DNA from: Amaricoccus sp003258405
Lineage (GTDB): Bacteria > Pseudomonadota > Alphaproteobacteria > Rhodobacterales > Rhodobacteraceae
DNA: 64,000 nt
Direction: 5' to 3'
NCBI RefSeq assembly: GCF_043226085.1
Contig: NZ_CP171225.1
Coordinates: forward strand, 558,001 to 622,000
Below, piece by piece: positions 42,692 to 52,144 of this stretch. The position numbers were made by a program, and so were the translations under genes. Each line of letters begins with the position of its first letter. Positions within the stretch are counted from its first letter, which is position 1. Under the pieces are notes generated by a model. The model did not search any database. It was not told the origin of the DNA and saw only the letters and a list, made by a program, of their open reading frames with translations.

Positions 42692-44290
42692 CTACTCCGC
42701 GGGCGTTGTCTTCGGCTTTTCTGGGAAGACCTCATCGACCACGGCATGGCCCTTCTCGCCCGCACGCTCGCCGAGGACCATCGGATAGATGAGGAAGAAG
42801 GCCCCGGCGATCAGATAGCCACCGGTGATGCCGCCAAGCGCGGGCATATGCAGACTCGCCCCGTGGATAATCCCGATCGACGACATGGCGGCACCGGCCA
42901 GCGTGAAGCCGCCCGCAGTCTTGAAGTCGCCATCGATCAGCGCCGCCACGATCGCACCCCAGACGAGCCCGGTGATGATCGCGCCCTGCGAGAGAGCAAG
43001 GTGACCGGCATAGTGTGCGCCCTGCTGGAGCAGCGCTGCTGTCAGGGCAGGATCACCGAGTTGTGGCAGGCCCTCGACCCCGGTCGCACTCAGCGCACCC
43101 ATGAGCGAGCCCCATTTGACGATCAGAAAGTCCGAAACATGAGGCAGCATGGCAAAAGCGACCGCGGCCATGTGCTCGGGCCGGACGGAATGAGCAGTGT
43201 TCGCGATGAGGCTCAGCGCGACGAAGACGAGCACAGGCGCCGCTGCCGCCACCGGCATGAGATTGCCAAGGAAAGCCAGCAGGCCGAAGCAGGCCGCGAG
43301 CGGGATCACGACGCCAACCCCGATGATGTACCCTGCATGCGCCCCCATGCGCTTGTAGGCCGGGTGGCCGATGTAAGCGGTGGTCGGGAAAGGCGAACCG
43401 AAAAGCGCGCCAATCATCGTGCCCGCACCATCGGTCACCTGACACACCGCTACCGGGTAGTGGTCGCCCGCGGCCTCGGCACTTTCGACGTTGTTCATCG
43501 TCTCGATGAAATTGTAGATCTGCACCGGTATCAGCACGAGGAAGAGCTCCGGATGCGCCCAGAGATGCTGGATGCCCGCGATCAGGTCACCGAAATAGGG
43601 GATTGGCGGGTAGAAGCCGAGCCCCTCGAAGCTGATCCTGGATTCCCCCAGAATGAGCGCAATCACCACGCCGACGATGAGCGCAAGCAGACCCGCAGGA
43701 ACGTTGAACGGCAGACGAAACTGCCCGACGAGCCCCCAGAGGATGATCGCAAGCGAGGCAAAGCCGATCAGTGGGTTCTCGAATACTTCCGCGAGCGGTA
43801 CGGTGCCGATGAAAACGAGCGCGATTCCACAGAGCGTGCCGAGCATGCCGGCGCGCGGCGTGACCTTCTTGAGCGCCGGGCCGACGATCGCACCCATCGC
43901 AGCAACAATGCCGCCGATGAATCCGGCGCCGATCCCGACCTGCCAGGCGAGCAACGGGTCATTGGTCGCCCAGTAGATCGGGCCGATCACACCGAAGAGG
44001 TAGACGAACATCACCGGGGTCGAGATCCCATAGGGAAGAGCGGTGACATCCCGGCCGGCCTTTGCCGCCGCTCTCTTAGCGAGCAGCGTGTAAACGATGA
44101 TGCCCGAAACGATGGCAATCGCGGCGCCCGGCAGAATACGGCCGAAGACGATTTCGGCCGGCATGCCGAAGACGAACTGGCAGACCCCTGAAAGCACCAG
44201 CAGGTTGATGAGATTGTCGGTGAAGAGCGCCCAGAAGGCGCTGTAGTCGTTCCTGGAAAACAGGCTGTAGCTATAGCTCGGCTGGCTCAC
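42692..44290 (-). CDS. NCS2-family purine permease
   Basis: 532 residues with roughly a dozen hydrophobic helices. Family motifs include TALPYGISTPVMFVYLFG near the N-terminus and NFIETMNNVESAEAAGD in the middle, where NCS2 carriers bind the purine ring. GTG 44290 is the start, with GAGGAGACC upstream and a 20-bp overlap with the preceding Mo-enzyme gene. It probably imports guanine, xanthine or hypoxanthine by proton symport, given the flanking guanine deaminase and xanthine-dehydrogenase genes. Confidence 0.88.
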   Translation of the reverse strand: MSQPSYSYSLFSRNDYSAFWALFTDNLINLLVLSGVCQFVFGMPAEIVFGRILPGAAIAIVSGIIVYTLLAKRAAAKAGRDVTALPYGISTPVMFVYLFGVIGPIYWATNDPLLAWQVGIGAGFIGGIVAAMGAIVGPALKKVTPRAGMLGTLCGIALVFIGTVPLAEVFENPLIGFASLAIILWGLVGQFRLPFNVPAGLLALIVGVVIALILGESRISFEGLGFYPPIPYFGDLIAGIQHLWAHPELFLVLIPVQIYNFIETMNNVESAEAAGDHYPVAVCQVTDGAGTMIGALFGSPFPTTAYIGHPAYKRMGAHAGYIIGVGVVIPLAACFGLLAFLGNLMPVAAAAPVLVFVALSLIANTAHSVRPEHMAAVAFAMLPHVSDFLIVKWGSLMGALSATGVEGLPQLGDPALTAALLQQGAHYAGHLALSQGAIITGLVWGAIVAALIDGDFKTAGGFTLAGAAMSSIGIIHGASLHMPALGGITGGYLIAGAFFLIYPMVLGERAGEKGHAVVDEVFPEKPKTTPAE

Positions 44291-47024
44291 TCTCGGTCTC
44301 CTCGGGGCGTGACATTTGGCTACTGCTGGCTGTGACGAGCTCTTCGAAGATTGCGTCGGCCAGAAAGGGGGTTGTGCGGAGCCTAAGTCCCGTCGCGTCG
44401 CGGATCGCGTTGGCGAGGGCGGCGGCAACAGGGTTGTAGGGACTCTCGCTCATCGACTTCGCGCCCATCGGACCGATACTGTCATATGTATCGGCAAAAT
44501 GGACTTCTGTTTCGGGCAGATCGCACATTGCGGGCATGTGGTAGCCGCGGAAGGTGCCGTTGGCGACACGCCCCGCACCGTCGATCAGAACCTGTTCCCA
44601 GAGGGCTGCACCAAGCGCCTGCGCCACCCCCCCCTCGATCTGACCACGGCACTGGCGGGGGTTTATGACGGCGCCGGCATCGGCGGCATGAATGCTGCGC
44701 AGGATTCGGATCACGCCATAGCGGCGATGGACGGCAACCTCGAAACCCTGAACATTGAACGCAACCGAGCGCGGCGAGCCATGGGTCTGGCCGATCGCTT
44801 CGAGTCTCCCGCCCCCCGCCGTCAGATCGGACAGCAGAATGCGGCCATTTGGCGCGGTGACGGCGTCGGGGCCAATGACGCACTCCTCAGGGGCGGCGCC
44901 GAGCCGATGGGCGGCGGCTGTCCGGATCTCGCCAGCGAGTGCCTCTGCCGCGGCCTGGGTCGCGGCACCGGCGACCACCGTGCCGCTGCTTCCGTAGGCG
45001 CCGGTATCGTGGCTTGTGATATCAGTGTCGGATTGCAGAATGCGGATCCGTCCGGGATCGGAGCCGAGGATCTCGGCGGCGATCTGGGCATGTACCGTCG
45101 TGGTTCCATTGCCGAACTCAGCCGTTCCGAATGCGAGTTCATAACCGCCACCTTCGACAAGCGCGATGCGGCTTTCGGCATGGTGACCGCCGGGCGGGAT
45201 GGTGTCGATCATGCCGGCGGCCATGCCGCGCCCAACGAGCCAATCCTCGGAAAGATCCGGGTACCGTGCGCAGTCAGCGAGCGAACGCTCTACCATGTCG
45301 AGGCACTGGTCGAGACCATAGCTGCCGAATTCGACGTCGTGGGGTCCGTGATCGACGGCGATCATCGCGTCGCCAGGGACGACGACGTTCTTCCGGCGGA
45401 AGGCAAACGGATCCATGCCGAGCGAACGCGCCACCTCGTCCATGGCGCTCTCGATGGCGAAGTTCGTCTGACTCAGACCGTAGCCGCGAAAGGCACCAGC
45501 CGGTATAACGTTGGTGTACACCGCGTAGCCGTCGATCTTCTTGTTAGGACAGCGGTAGAGCGCTACGGCTTCGCCTGCGCCGTGAAAGAGAACGCCGGGG
45601 CCGTGATTGCCGTAGGCACCGGTGTTGCTGAGCATCCGCATAGAGATAGCAGTCAGGGTGCCATCGCGTTTCGCCCCGACCTTCATGCTCACGCGCATCG
45701 GATGGCGGGTGGTAGTGAGTGTGAACTGTTCGGCGCGTGAAAGCTCGAGCTTCACCGGGCGGCCCGTACGGAGGACCGCGAGCGCAACGATATCCTCGGT
45801 GAGCATTTCCTGCTTGCCACCGAACCCGCCACCGATCCTCTCGCAGAAGACCCGGACGCTTTCGCGCGGCCGGTCGTAGAGTGCCGCAAGGGCATCCCGG
45901 GTCAGGAACGGCGTCTGGGACGACGTGCGGATTACCAGGCGGCTGTCATCATCAATCCATCCGATGCAGCCGTGGGTCTCGAGATGTGCATGCTGGACGC
46001 GCTGGGTCTCAAAGCCCCCCTCGTGGACCACATCGGCCTCAGCCAGACCCGCTTCGACATCACCGACCTCGCTATGAAGCTCGGCAACAATGTTGCGCCC
46101 GGCGTTGGCGATACGGGAGACAGCGGGCTTGTCATGAATGACTGGTGCGCCCGGCGCCATCGCTTCCTCAGGATCGAAAATCGCGGGCTTGAGCTCGTAA
46201 TCAACAGCAATGAGCGAGCGCGCCGCATCCGCCGCCGCCTCGGTCTCGGCCACGACCGCAGCGACGCGCTGTCCCGCAAATCGGATGATGGGGTCGAGCA
46301 CCAGCGTGTCGTCGACATCTTCCAACGGGTTCTCGTGGCGCGCCGTGGAGAAGTGGCGCGCAGGTGCGTCGGCATGGGTGAGCACGGCAACGACACCCGG
46401 AAAAGCCAGAGCCTCGCGTGTATCGATCGCCAGGATGCGTGCAGAGGCATGCGGGCTCTGGAGGATCTTCATGTGAAGAAGCCCATCTACCGCCGTATCC
46501 ATCGTATAGCGGGCACGGCCGGTGACGATGTCGGGTCCGGCCGGAGCCGGTGCGTTGCGGCCGCACGCGCCCTGCCCGTTCGCTGCCGAAACAGGATTCT
46601 TGCCTTCGATTGCACTCCTTATGGAGCCATAGCCCGTGCAACGGCAGAGGTTGCCCTTCATCGCCCAGTCAAGCGCGGCGCGGTGGCTCTGATCAAGGGC
46701 TGTCGCCGTCATCAGCATGCCTGCGGTGCAGAAGCCGCACTGGAAGCCCTGATTGTCAAGAAAGCTCTGCTGCATCGGATGAAGTGCGCCGTCCGGGTCA
46801 GCGAGCCCTTCGACAGTGGTGATCGCCCGGCCATGCACCCGCGCCGCAGGCATCAGGCAACTGTGCACCGGTGCGCCGTCCACATGGACCGTGCAGGCAC
46901 CGCAATCTCCCGCGTCGCATCCCTTTTTTACCCCGAAACAGCCGAGATCGCGCAGAAAGTTACGGAGGCATTGGCCGGGGCGAGGATCTGCCTCGAATTT
47001 CCGGCCATTGACGGTAAAGGTCAT
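44271..47024 (-). CDS. Xanthine-dehydrogenase-family protein: 2Fe-2S domain fused to molybdopterin domain
   Basis: 917 residues. Residues 1-~160 carry two 2Fe-2S motifs: CDAGDCGACTVHVDG and QCGFCTAG..GNLCRC. Residues ~165-917 form the Mo-binding subunit, with GGGFGGKQE, AFRGYG and GAKSMSESP (catalytic-glutamate region). The fusion of FeS and Mo domains, with FAD on a separate protein, resembles E. coli XdhD. Its ATG overlaps the stop of the FAD-subunit gene (47021-47024). It probably oxidises hypoxanthine/xanthine to urate, in line with guaD and the permease. No xdhC-type maturation gene is adjacent. Confidence 0.9.
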   Translation of the reverse strand: MTFTVNGRKFEADPRPGQCLRNFLRDLGCFGVKKGCDAGDCGACTVHVDGAPVHSCLMPAARVHGRAITTVEGLADPDGALHPMQQSFLDNQGFQCGFCTAGMLMTATALDQSHRAALDWAMKGNLCRCTGYGSIRSAIEGKNPVSAANGQGACGRNAPAPAGPDIVTGRARYTMDTAVDGLLHMKILQSPHASARILAIDTREALAFPGVVAVLTHADAPARHFSTARHENPLEDVDDTLVLDPIIRFAGQRVAAVVAETEAAADAARSLIAVDYELKPAIFDPEEAMAPGAPVIHDKPAVSRIANAGRNIVAELHSEVGDVEAGLAEADVVHEGGFETQRVQHAHLETHGCIGWIDDDSRLVIRTSSQTPFLTRDALAALYDRPRESVRVFCERIGGGFGGKQEMLTEDIVALAVLRTGRPVKLELSRAEQFTLTTTRHPMRVSMKVGAKRDGTLTAISMRMLSNTGAYGNHGPGVLFHGAGEAVALYRCPNKKIDGYAVYTNVIPAGAFRGYGLSQTNFAIESAMDEVARSLGMDPFAFRRKNVVVPGDAMIAVDHGPHDVEFGSYGLDQCLDMVERSLADCARYPDLSEDWLVGRGMAAGMIDTIPPGGHHAESRIALVEGGGYELAFGTAEFGNGTTTVHAQIAAEILGSDPGRIRILQSDTDITSHDTGAYGSSGTVVAGAATQAAAEALAGEIRTAAAHRLGAAPEECVIGPDAVTAPNGRILLSDLTAGGGRLEAIGQTHGSPRSVAFNVQGFEVAVHRRYGVIRILRSIHAADAGAVINPRQCRGQIEGGVAQALGAALWEQVLIDGAGRVANGTFRGYHMPAMCDLPETEVHFADTYDSIGPMGAKSMSESPYNPVAAALANAIRDATGLRLRTTPFLADAIFEELVTASSSQMSRPEETESEPAEL

Positions 47025-47857
47025 GCGGCGCCCTCCGAAAGCTCTGCCACGATCTCGGCTGCAAACTGCATCACCATGTGTCGCCGCCACTCGGGGCGAC
47101 CATGTATGTCATCGTGCCAGAGGTCCGGCGGAATCGCGACGTCGATCATTGCCCGCAGCGCCGTCAGCCCCGGCGCATAGGAGAAAGCGACACGGACCGG
47201 GCGGCGGGTGGCCCCGGTCACAGTAAGATCGAACCCGCCGTCCGGCGCCCGCGTGCCGATCACCAATGCACCAGTGCGTCCCATGGGCGAAAGTGAGATG
47301 CGGCGGAATGCTGCGGGCCGCATGAGCGACGCGGCGGGTATGTAGACACCGCGCAGGATCTCACCCGGCTCAAGCGCATTTTCAAGCGGACCATGCACGA
47401 AATCGAGCGCCGGCACTTTTCGTGAAGAACCACTCGGGCCGAGGATTTCGCACAAACCATCAAGCGCCGTTGTGAGCGAGATCATCGGACCCGCCGGAAG
47501 CGACATGCAAAGATTGCCCCCGACCGTCGCCACATTCCAGATCTTAAACGAGGCAAGAAAAGCGCGGCAACATTTCCCGATGAGATGCGAGGCCTGCCAT
47601 GTGCCGGGCGCCTCGAACCGATCGAGCTCTGCAATGGTACAGGTCGCGGCTATGGATAGCCCCTCTGCGTCCGCCGAAATCGGCGGCCAGCCCGCAGCAG
47701 CCAGGTCAATCAGCCGTCGGAGCTGTGGTTGTGGTTCGGAAAAGAGCCAGGTTCCGCCGGCAAGCCACGCATCCCCGTCACCGAAGCAACCCATCCGTGC
47801 GGCGATAGCCGCATCTCCTTCGGGCCGTTCGACCGCCTCGATCGAGGTCAGATCCAT
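47021..47857 (-). CDS. Xanthine-dehydrogenase-type FAD-binding subunit
   Basis: 278 residues of the CoxM/XdhB FAD domain. FAD motifs are AWLAGGTWLF (about 29-38) and NVATVGGNLCMSLPAGPM (about 112-129), with a C-terminal CO-dehydrogenase flavoprotein domain ending near 270. It passes electrons from the 2Fe-2S centres of the next protein to NAD or another acceptor. It is first in the leftward purine operon and divergent from a LysR-type regulator. Confidence 0.9.
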   Translation of the reverse strand: MDLTSIEAVERPEGDAAIAARMGCFGDGDAWLAGGTWLFSEPQPQLRRLIDLAAAGWPPISADAEGLSIAATCTIAELDRFEAPGTWQASHLIGKCCRAFLASFKIWNVATVGGNLCMSLPAGPMISLTTALDGLCEILGPSGSSRKVPALDFVHGPLENALEPGEILRGVYIPAASLMRPAAFRRISLSPMGRTGALVIGTRAPDGGFDLTVTGATRRPVRVAFSYAPGLTALRAMIDVAIPPDLWHDDIHGRPEWRRHMVMQFAAEIVAELSEGAA

Positions 47858-48011
47858 GGTCTGACCTCCCGGCGGCGCCGGAGTGCCCAGCGACCTCCCT
47901 CACACCCAATCCTCATGCACAGCATTCCTCATACCCCCGGCAATTCAGCCGGCATCCACAACCATCCTCCCGGAAACATTCTTCCGCCCAGTCTAGGCCG
48001 ATGATGAAAAG

Positions 48012-48024
48012 TTGAAACATTCAA
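48012..48024. promoter_or_regulatory. LysR-type T-N11-A box in the purine operon divergent region
   Basis: TTGAA-ACA-TTCAA, a perfect 13-base inverted repeat fitting T-N11-A. It is 12 bp before the LysR gene start and within the 179-bp divergent gap, where the regulator would repress itself and activate the purine genes. Confidence 0.6.
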
Positions 48025-48036
48025 TGGGAGAGCGCT

Positions 48037-49092
48037 ATGCTGCCGGAACGGCAACACCCCAAAGCACGAGGTTGCACGATGGCAGGGCAGGACGCGGCCC
48101 CGGACGCCCCCGCTTCCGGCTCAGACGAAGATGCGCGGCCGCGGAAGTCCGCGCTCTCGCCCGCGCTGCTCGCGCGCGTGTTTCACCAGCCGTCCTTGAT
48201 CTATTTCAATGCCGTTGCCGAACATCTCTCGATCCGCGAGGCCGCCCGGCGGCTGAATGTTGCCTCCTCCGCCGTATCGCGGCAAATCGCGCATCTCGAG
48301 GACGCGCTGGGTCTGCCGCTGTTCGAGCGTGAGGCCCGGCGGCTGAAACTCGCCCCTGCGGGCGAGATCCTCTACCGTCACACGCGGCGTCTCGCGATCC
48401 CGATCGAGACCGCGATCTCGGAACTCGACATGCTCCGCGGGCTGCGCACGGGCCGGGTGCGGATTGCGACGATCGAGAGCGTCGGCCTCTCGTTCCTGCC
48501 GCGGCTCATTGCGGAGTTCGGGAAGCGCCACCCGCGAATTCACCTCGACGTGGCGGTCACGCCAGCCTCCGAGGTAACGGCTCGGCTTGCGGCCAGGCGT
48601 GTCGACATCGGATTTGGATTCATTTCACGCACGCCACCGAAGATCGAGGTTGCGCTGCGGCGGGACGTTCGAATTGGCGCGATCATGTCGCCTGACCACC
48701 CACTTGCCTCGATCCCCAATCTCACCATAGCAGACTGCATCGGCTATCCCATGGCAGTCGCGAAGCCGGAAATCTCGATCCGTGAAGTGATCGAGCCATT
48801 CCTTCTGCAGACCGTTCCGGCTCTGCCTCCACTGGTGGAGGCAGACTCGATCCGGATGCTTGTGGAACTTGCCCGGAGTGGTCACTACGTTTCGGTCATG
48901 ACGCCAATCGGCGCCGAGGCGGAAATCGCCTCGGGGGCGCTTCGGTTCCGCAGGCTCGAAGATCCCGGGCTGCCGCTCAATCGCTTCGCGCTGATGGTGG
49001 CGGCAAGCGGCAATCTTGGCTTCGCCCCAGCTGTCTTCTTCGAGCATGCACAGCATTTCCTGTCGACGATCGAACTTCCCGGCGCAGTCTAA
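48037..49092 (+). CDS. LysR-family regulator of the purine operon
   Basis: 351 residues. An unusual ~45-residue Asp/Pro-rich N-terminal extension precedes the LysR helix-turn-helix (about 50-110, with HLSIREAARRLNVASSAVSRQ as recognition region). The effector-binding domain follows. GGGAGAG supports the ATG at 48037; ATG 48079 would shorten the extension. Being divergent from the xanthine-dehydrogenase/permease/guanine-deaminase unit, it is the likely purine-responsive regulator. Confidence 0.87.
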   Translation: MLPERQHPKARGCTMAGQDAAPDAPASGSDEDARPRKSALSPALLARVFHQPSLIYFNAVAEHLSIREAARRLNVASSAVSRQIAHLEDALGLPLFEREARRLKLAPAGEILYRHTRRLAIPIETAISELDMLRGLRTGRVRIATIESVGLSFLPRLIAEFGKRHPRIHLDVAVTPASEVTARLAARRVDIGFGFISRTPPKIEVALRRDVRIGAIMSPDHPLASIPNLTIADCIGYPMAVAKPEISIREVIEPFLLQTVPALPPLVEADSIRMLVELARSGHYVSVMTPIGAEAEIASGALRFRRLEDPGLPLNRFALMVAASGNLGFAPAVFFEHAQHFLSTIELPGAV

Positions 49093-49158
49093 GCTGATGC
49101 GGCGAAGAGATTTTGGGCACTTGCATCTCAGTGTGGCAGAGAAAGGCAATCCGGCAGC

Positions 49159-50043
49159 ATGATTGACAAGCTCGAGATGTTCATCGCGCTCGCGACGGAG
49201 GAGCATTTTGGCAAGGCGGCCGAAGCTTGCGGTGTGACACAACCGACGCTTTCCTCCGCCATAAAGCAACTCGAGGAGCATCTCGGGGTCACACTCGTCA
49301 TGCGCGGCTCGCGCTATCGCGGTCTTACGCCAGAAGGCAAACGCGTACTTGATTGGGCACGGCGGATCGTCGGCGATACGCGCACCATGCGCGAGGAGAT
49401 CCGCGCAACGCGGCTCGGGCTTTCAGGAAACCTGAGGCTTGCCGTTATTCCTACCGCTCTCACTACAGTGTCCCGACTAACAGCGAGCTTTGCCCGGGCG
49501 CACCCCAACGTGCGTTTCACAATCTTGTCGCGGAATTCCGGCGAGATCCTTGAATTACTCGACAATCTCCGGATCGATGCAGGCATCACCTACCTCGACA
49601 ACGAGCCGCTCGGCCGCGTTGTGACGGTTCCCCTTTATTCCGAGCGCTATGTGCTGGTAGTTCGCAAAGGTGAACCACTTGCAGATCGGCAGAGCGTTGC
49701 TTGGAGCGAGCTTGGGAGTCTGCCACTCTGCCTTCTGACGCCGGATATGCAAAACCGGCGCATCATTGCCCGCCATCTGCACGAGAACGGCAACCCGGTG
49801 GTGCCAGCGGTCGAGACCAACTCCGTCATCGTCCTGGTGAGCCACGTTCTGCAAGGCGACTGGGCTACGATCCTTCCGCTCAAGGCAGCGGATATCTTCC
49901 TTGCCGACGCACCGCTTGCGGCCATTCCGATCGGAGAGCCGGACGCTCTTCAGGCGGTCGGCTTCATTGCTCCGGAGCGCGAACCACGCTCGCCAGTCCT
50001 TCGGACCCTTCTGCAGATGGCACGGCGCATGGCAGACGATTGA
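49159..50043 (+). CDS. fdsR: LysR-family regulator of formate dehydrogenase
   Basis: 294 residues. The LysR helix-turn-helix is at about 2-60 (EEHFGKAAEACGVTQPTLSSAIK is the region, key residues AAEACGVTQPTLS). The effector domain begins near 90. Position directly before fdsGBA, in the same direction, matches FdsR of other proteobacteria, which responds to formate. A 21-bp operator-like palindrome begins at its last coding base and includes its stop codon. Confidence 0.88.
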   Translation: MIDKLEMFIALATEEHFGKAAEACGVTQPTLSSAIKQLEEHLGVTLVMRGSRYRGLTPEGKRVLDWARRIVGDTRTMREEIRATRLGLSGNLRLAVIPTALTTVSRLTASFARAHPNVRFTILSRNSGEILELLDNLRIDAGITYLDNEPLGRVVTVPLYSERYVLVVRKGEPLADRQSVAWSELGSLPLCLLTPDMQNRRIIARHLHENGNPVVPAVETNSVIVLVSHVLQGDWATILPLKAADIFLADAPLAAIPIGEPDALQAVGFIAPEREPRSPVLRTLLQMARRMADD

Positions 50044-50060
50044 TAGACGTGATCTATCAA
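50040..50060. promoter_or_regulatory. Candidate FdsR operator
   Basis: TTGATAGA-CGTGA-TCTATCAA: perfect 8-base arms around a 5-base spacer, containing the T-N11-A core at 50044-50056. It includes the fdsR stop codon (50041-50043) and ends 75 bp before fdsG. Confidence 0.72.
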
Positions 50061-50135
50061 GCAACGAAAATTCGATATTGATTCCACGCCCAACCAGGTT
50101 CATTCCTGTGGCAAGAAACTTGGGAGCGACCTTTC

Positions 50136-50615
50136 ATGGCCGAGAACAGCGCAGCCTCTGCGTTGGCACAGCGTGTGTCCGAGATCATTGTGGAGCATGA
50201 GGGGCTTGAAGGTCCCCTCTTGCCAATACTTCACGCAATTCAGGCCGAATTCGGTCATGTGCCGGATGCAGCGCTGCCGCAGATTGCGCGCGCGCTCAAC
50301 ATCAGCCGGGCCGACATCCACGGGGTGACGAGCTTCTATCACGATTTCCGGGAGCACGCCGCAGGTCGGCACGTGGTTAAAATCTGCCGCGCCGAGGCAT
50401 GTCAGGCGTCGGGAGGCAATGCAGTTGCGGAAGCCGCGCTTTCACGGCTCGGGGTGACTTGGCATGAAACGACGCCCGATGGCGCGGTAACGGTCGAGCC
50501 GGTCTATTGTCTGGGGCTCTGTGCCTGCGGTCCAGCGGCAATGGTCGACGGCAAGCTGCACGGACGGCTCGATGCCGATCGAATCGAGACCCTGGTCGGG
50601 GAGGCTCGCGCATGA
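50136..50615 (+). CDS. fdsG: NAD-dependent formate dehydrogenase, gamma subunit (2Fe-2S)
   Basis: 159 residues, homologous to the 24-kDa NuoE subunit of complex I. It carries one 2Fe-2S cluster on cysteines in CRAEACQASGG and the later CLGLCACGPAA. It relays electrons within the FdsABG complex to the FMN of FdsB. First gene of fdsGBA-fdsC-fdsD; its stop overlaps the fdsB start by 4 bp. Confidence 0.95.
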   Translation: MAENSAASALAQRVSEIIVEHEGLEGPLLPILHAIQAEFGHVPDAALPQIARALNISRADIHGVTSFYHDFREHAAGRHVVKICRAEACQASGGNAVAEAALSRLGVTWHETTPDGAVTVEPVYCLGLCACGPAAMVDGKLHGRLDADRIETLVGEARA

Positions 50616-52144
50616 AGATCTTCGTTCCCCGCGACGCTGCCGCCAAGGCGCTCGGTGCTGACGAGGTGGCGAATGCCATCACTGCCGAAGCCGCGGCGCG
50701 CGGTCTGGACATCACGCTCGTGCGCAACGGAACGCGCGGCATGGTCTGGCTCGAACCGCTTGTAGAGGTCGAAACATCAGCCGGGCGCACGGCCTTTGGT
50801 CCGGTGACAGCCACAGACGTGAAGAGCCTTTTCGAGGCAGAGTTTCATCGGCACCCTCTCGCTCTCGGGGCCGTCGAGACCATACCGTTCTTCGCGCGCC
50901 AGACTCGTCTTACCTTCGCGCGCTGCGGTCTGATCGATCCACTCTCGCTTGCGGATTACGAAGCGCATGGTGGCATTGCCGGCCTGCGCGCAGCCCTCGA
51001 GATGACATCTGCGGAGATTGTGGAGGAGGTGACGACCAGCGGCCTGCGTGGCCGCGGCGGTGCGGGCTTCCCGACCGGTATCAAGTGGAAGACTGTTCAC
51101 GACACACCCGCCGCGCAGAAATACATCGTCTGCAACGCCGATGAAGGTGATAGCGGCACCTTCGCCGACCGGATGATCATGGAGGGCGATCCGTTCACGC
51201 TCATCGAGGGCATGACGATTGCGGGGATCGGTGTTGGGGCAACGAAGGGCTATGTCTATATCCGTTCGGAATACCCGGACGCGATCGAGGTGATGCAACG
51301 GGCAATCGAGCTCGCCAGGCATGCTGGGCTCCTCGGGCCGTCCGTACTCGGATCGCATCATGCCTTCGACATGGAGGTTCGCGTTGGAGCCGGGGCCTAT
51401 GTCTGCGGCGAGGAGACGAGCCTTCTTAATTCGCTTGAAGGCAAGCGCGGTGTAGTACGGGCAAAGCCGCCGCTGCCCGCCATCCAAGGGCTCTTCGGAC
51501 GCCCAACCGTCATCAACAATGTGATCTCTCTCGCAACGGTGCCCGTCATTTTCGAGAAGGGTGCAGGGCACTACCGCGATTTCGGGCTCGGCCGATCACG
51601 CGGCACGATTCCGATCCAGATTGCCGGCAACGTGAAATACGGCGGCCTGTTCGAGACGGCTTTCGGCATGTCACTCGGCGCGCTCGTGGACGAGGTCGCG
51701 GGCGGCACCTTCACGGGACGCCCTGTCAAGGCCGTGCAGGTGGGCGGGCCGCTCGGCGCCTACTTCCCGCGCGATAAGTTTGACACGCCCTTCGGCTATG
51801 AGGAATTTGACGGAGAGGGCGGACTCATCGGCCATGCAGGCATCGTGGTCTTTGACGACAACGCCGACATGCTGAAGATGGCGCGCTTCGCACTCGAGTT
51901 CTGCGCCGTTGAAAGCTGCGGAAAATGCACGCCCTGCCGCTTGGGAGCAGTACGAGGTATGGAGACGGTGGACCGGATTGCATCGGGCGAGCCTGGTGCG
52001 CTCGAACTGCTCACCGATCTCTGCGAAACGATGCGAGACGGCTCGCTCTGTGCCCTAGGCGGCTTCACCCCCTATCCGGTCATGAGCGCCGTGAGTCATT
52101 TCCCGGACGATTTCAACGCCACCCGGCAGGAGGCAGCAGAATGA
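50612..52144 (+). CDS. fdsB: NAD-dependent formate dehydrogenase, beta subunit (FMN, 4Fe-4S, NAD)
   Basis: 510 residues, NuoF-like. A thioredoxin-like N-terminal domain precedes the FMN/NADH domain (LRGRGGAGFPTGIKWK near 148). The 4Fe-4S motif is ESCGKCTPCRLG near 434. It reduces NAD with electrons from formate oxidation. ATGA overlaps on both sides show strict translational coupling with fdsG and fdsA. Confidence 0.96.
   Translation: MKIFVPRDAAAKALGADEVANAITAEAAARGLDITLVRNGTRGMVWLEPLVEVETSAGRTAFGPVTATDVKSLFEAEFHRHPLALGAVETIPFFARQTRLTFARCGLIDPLSLADYEAHGGIAGLRAALEMTSAEIVEEVTTSGLRGRGGAGFPTGIKWKTVHDTPAAQKYIVCNADEGDSGTFADRMIMEGDPFTLIEGMTIAGIGVGATKGYVYIRSEYPDAIEVMQRAIELARHAGLLGPSVLGSHHAFDMEVRVGAGAYVCGEETSLLNSLEGKRGVVRAKPPLPAIQGLFGRPTVINNVISLATVPVIFEKGAGHYRDFGLGRSRGTIPIQIAGNVKYGGLFETAFGMSLGALVDEVAGGTFTGRPVKAVQVGGPLGAYFPRDKFDTPFGYEEFDGEGGLIGHAGIVVFDDNADMLKMARFALEFCAVESCGKCTPCRLGAVRGMETVDRIASGEPGALELLTDLCETMRDGSLCALGGFTPYPVMSAVSHFPDDFNATRQEAAE

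Noticed and set aside
47858..48036. Molybdenum-cofactor or purine riboswitch ahead of the xanthine-dehydrogenase operon
   Set aside because: The gap is only 179 bp, shared by two divergent promoters, and shows a LysR box but no riboswitch-like stems.
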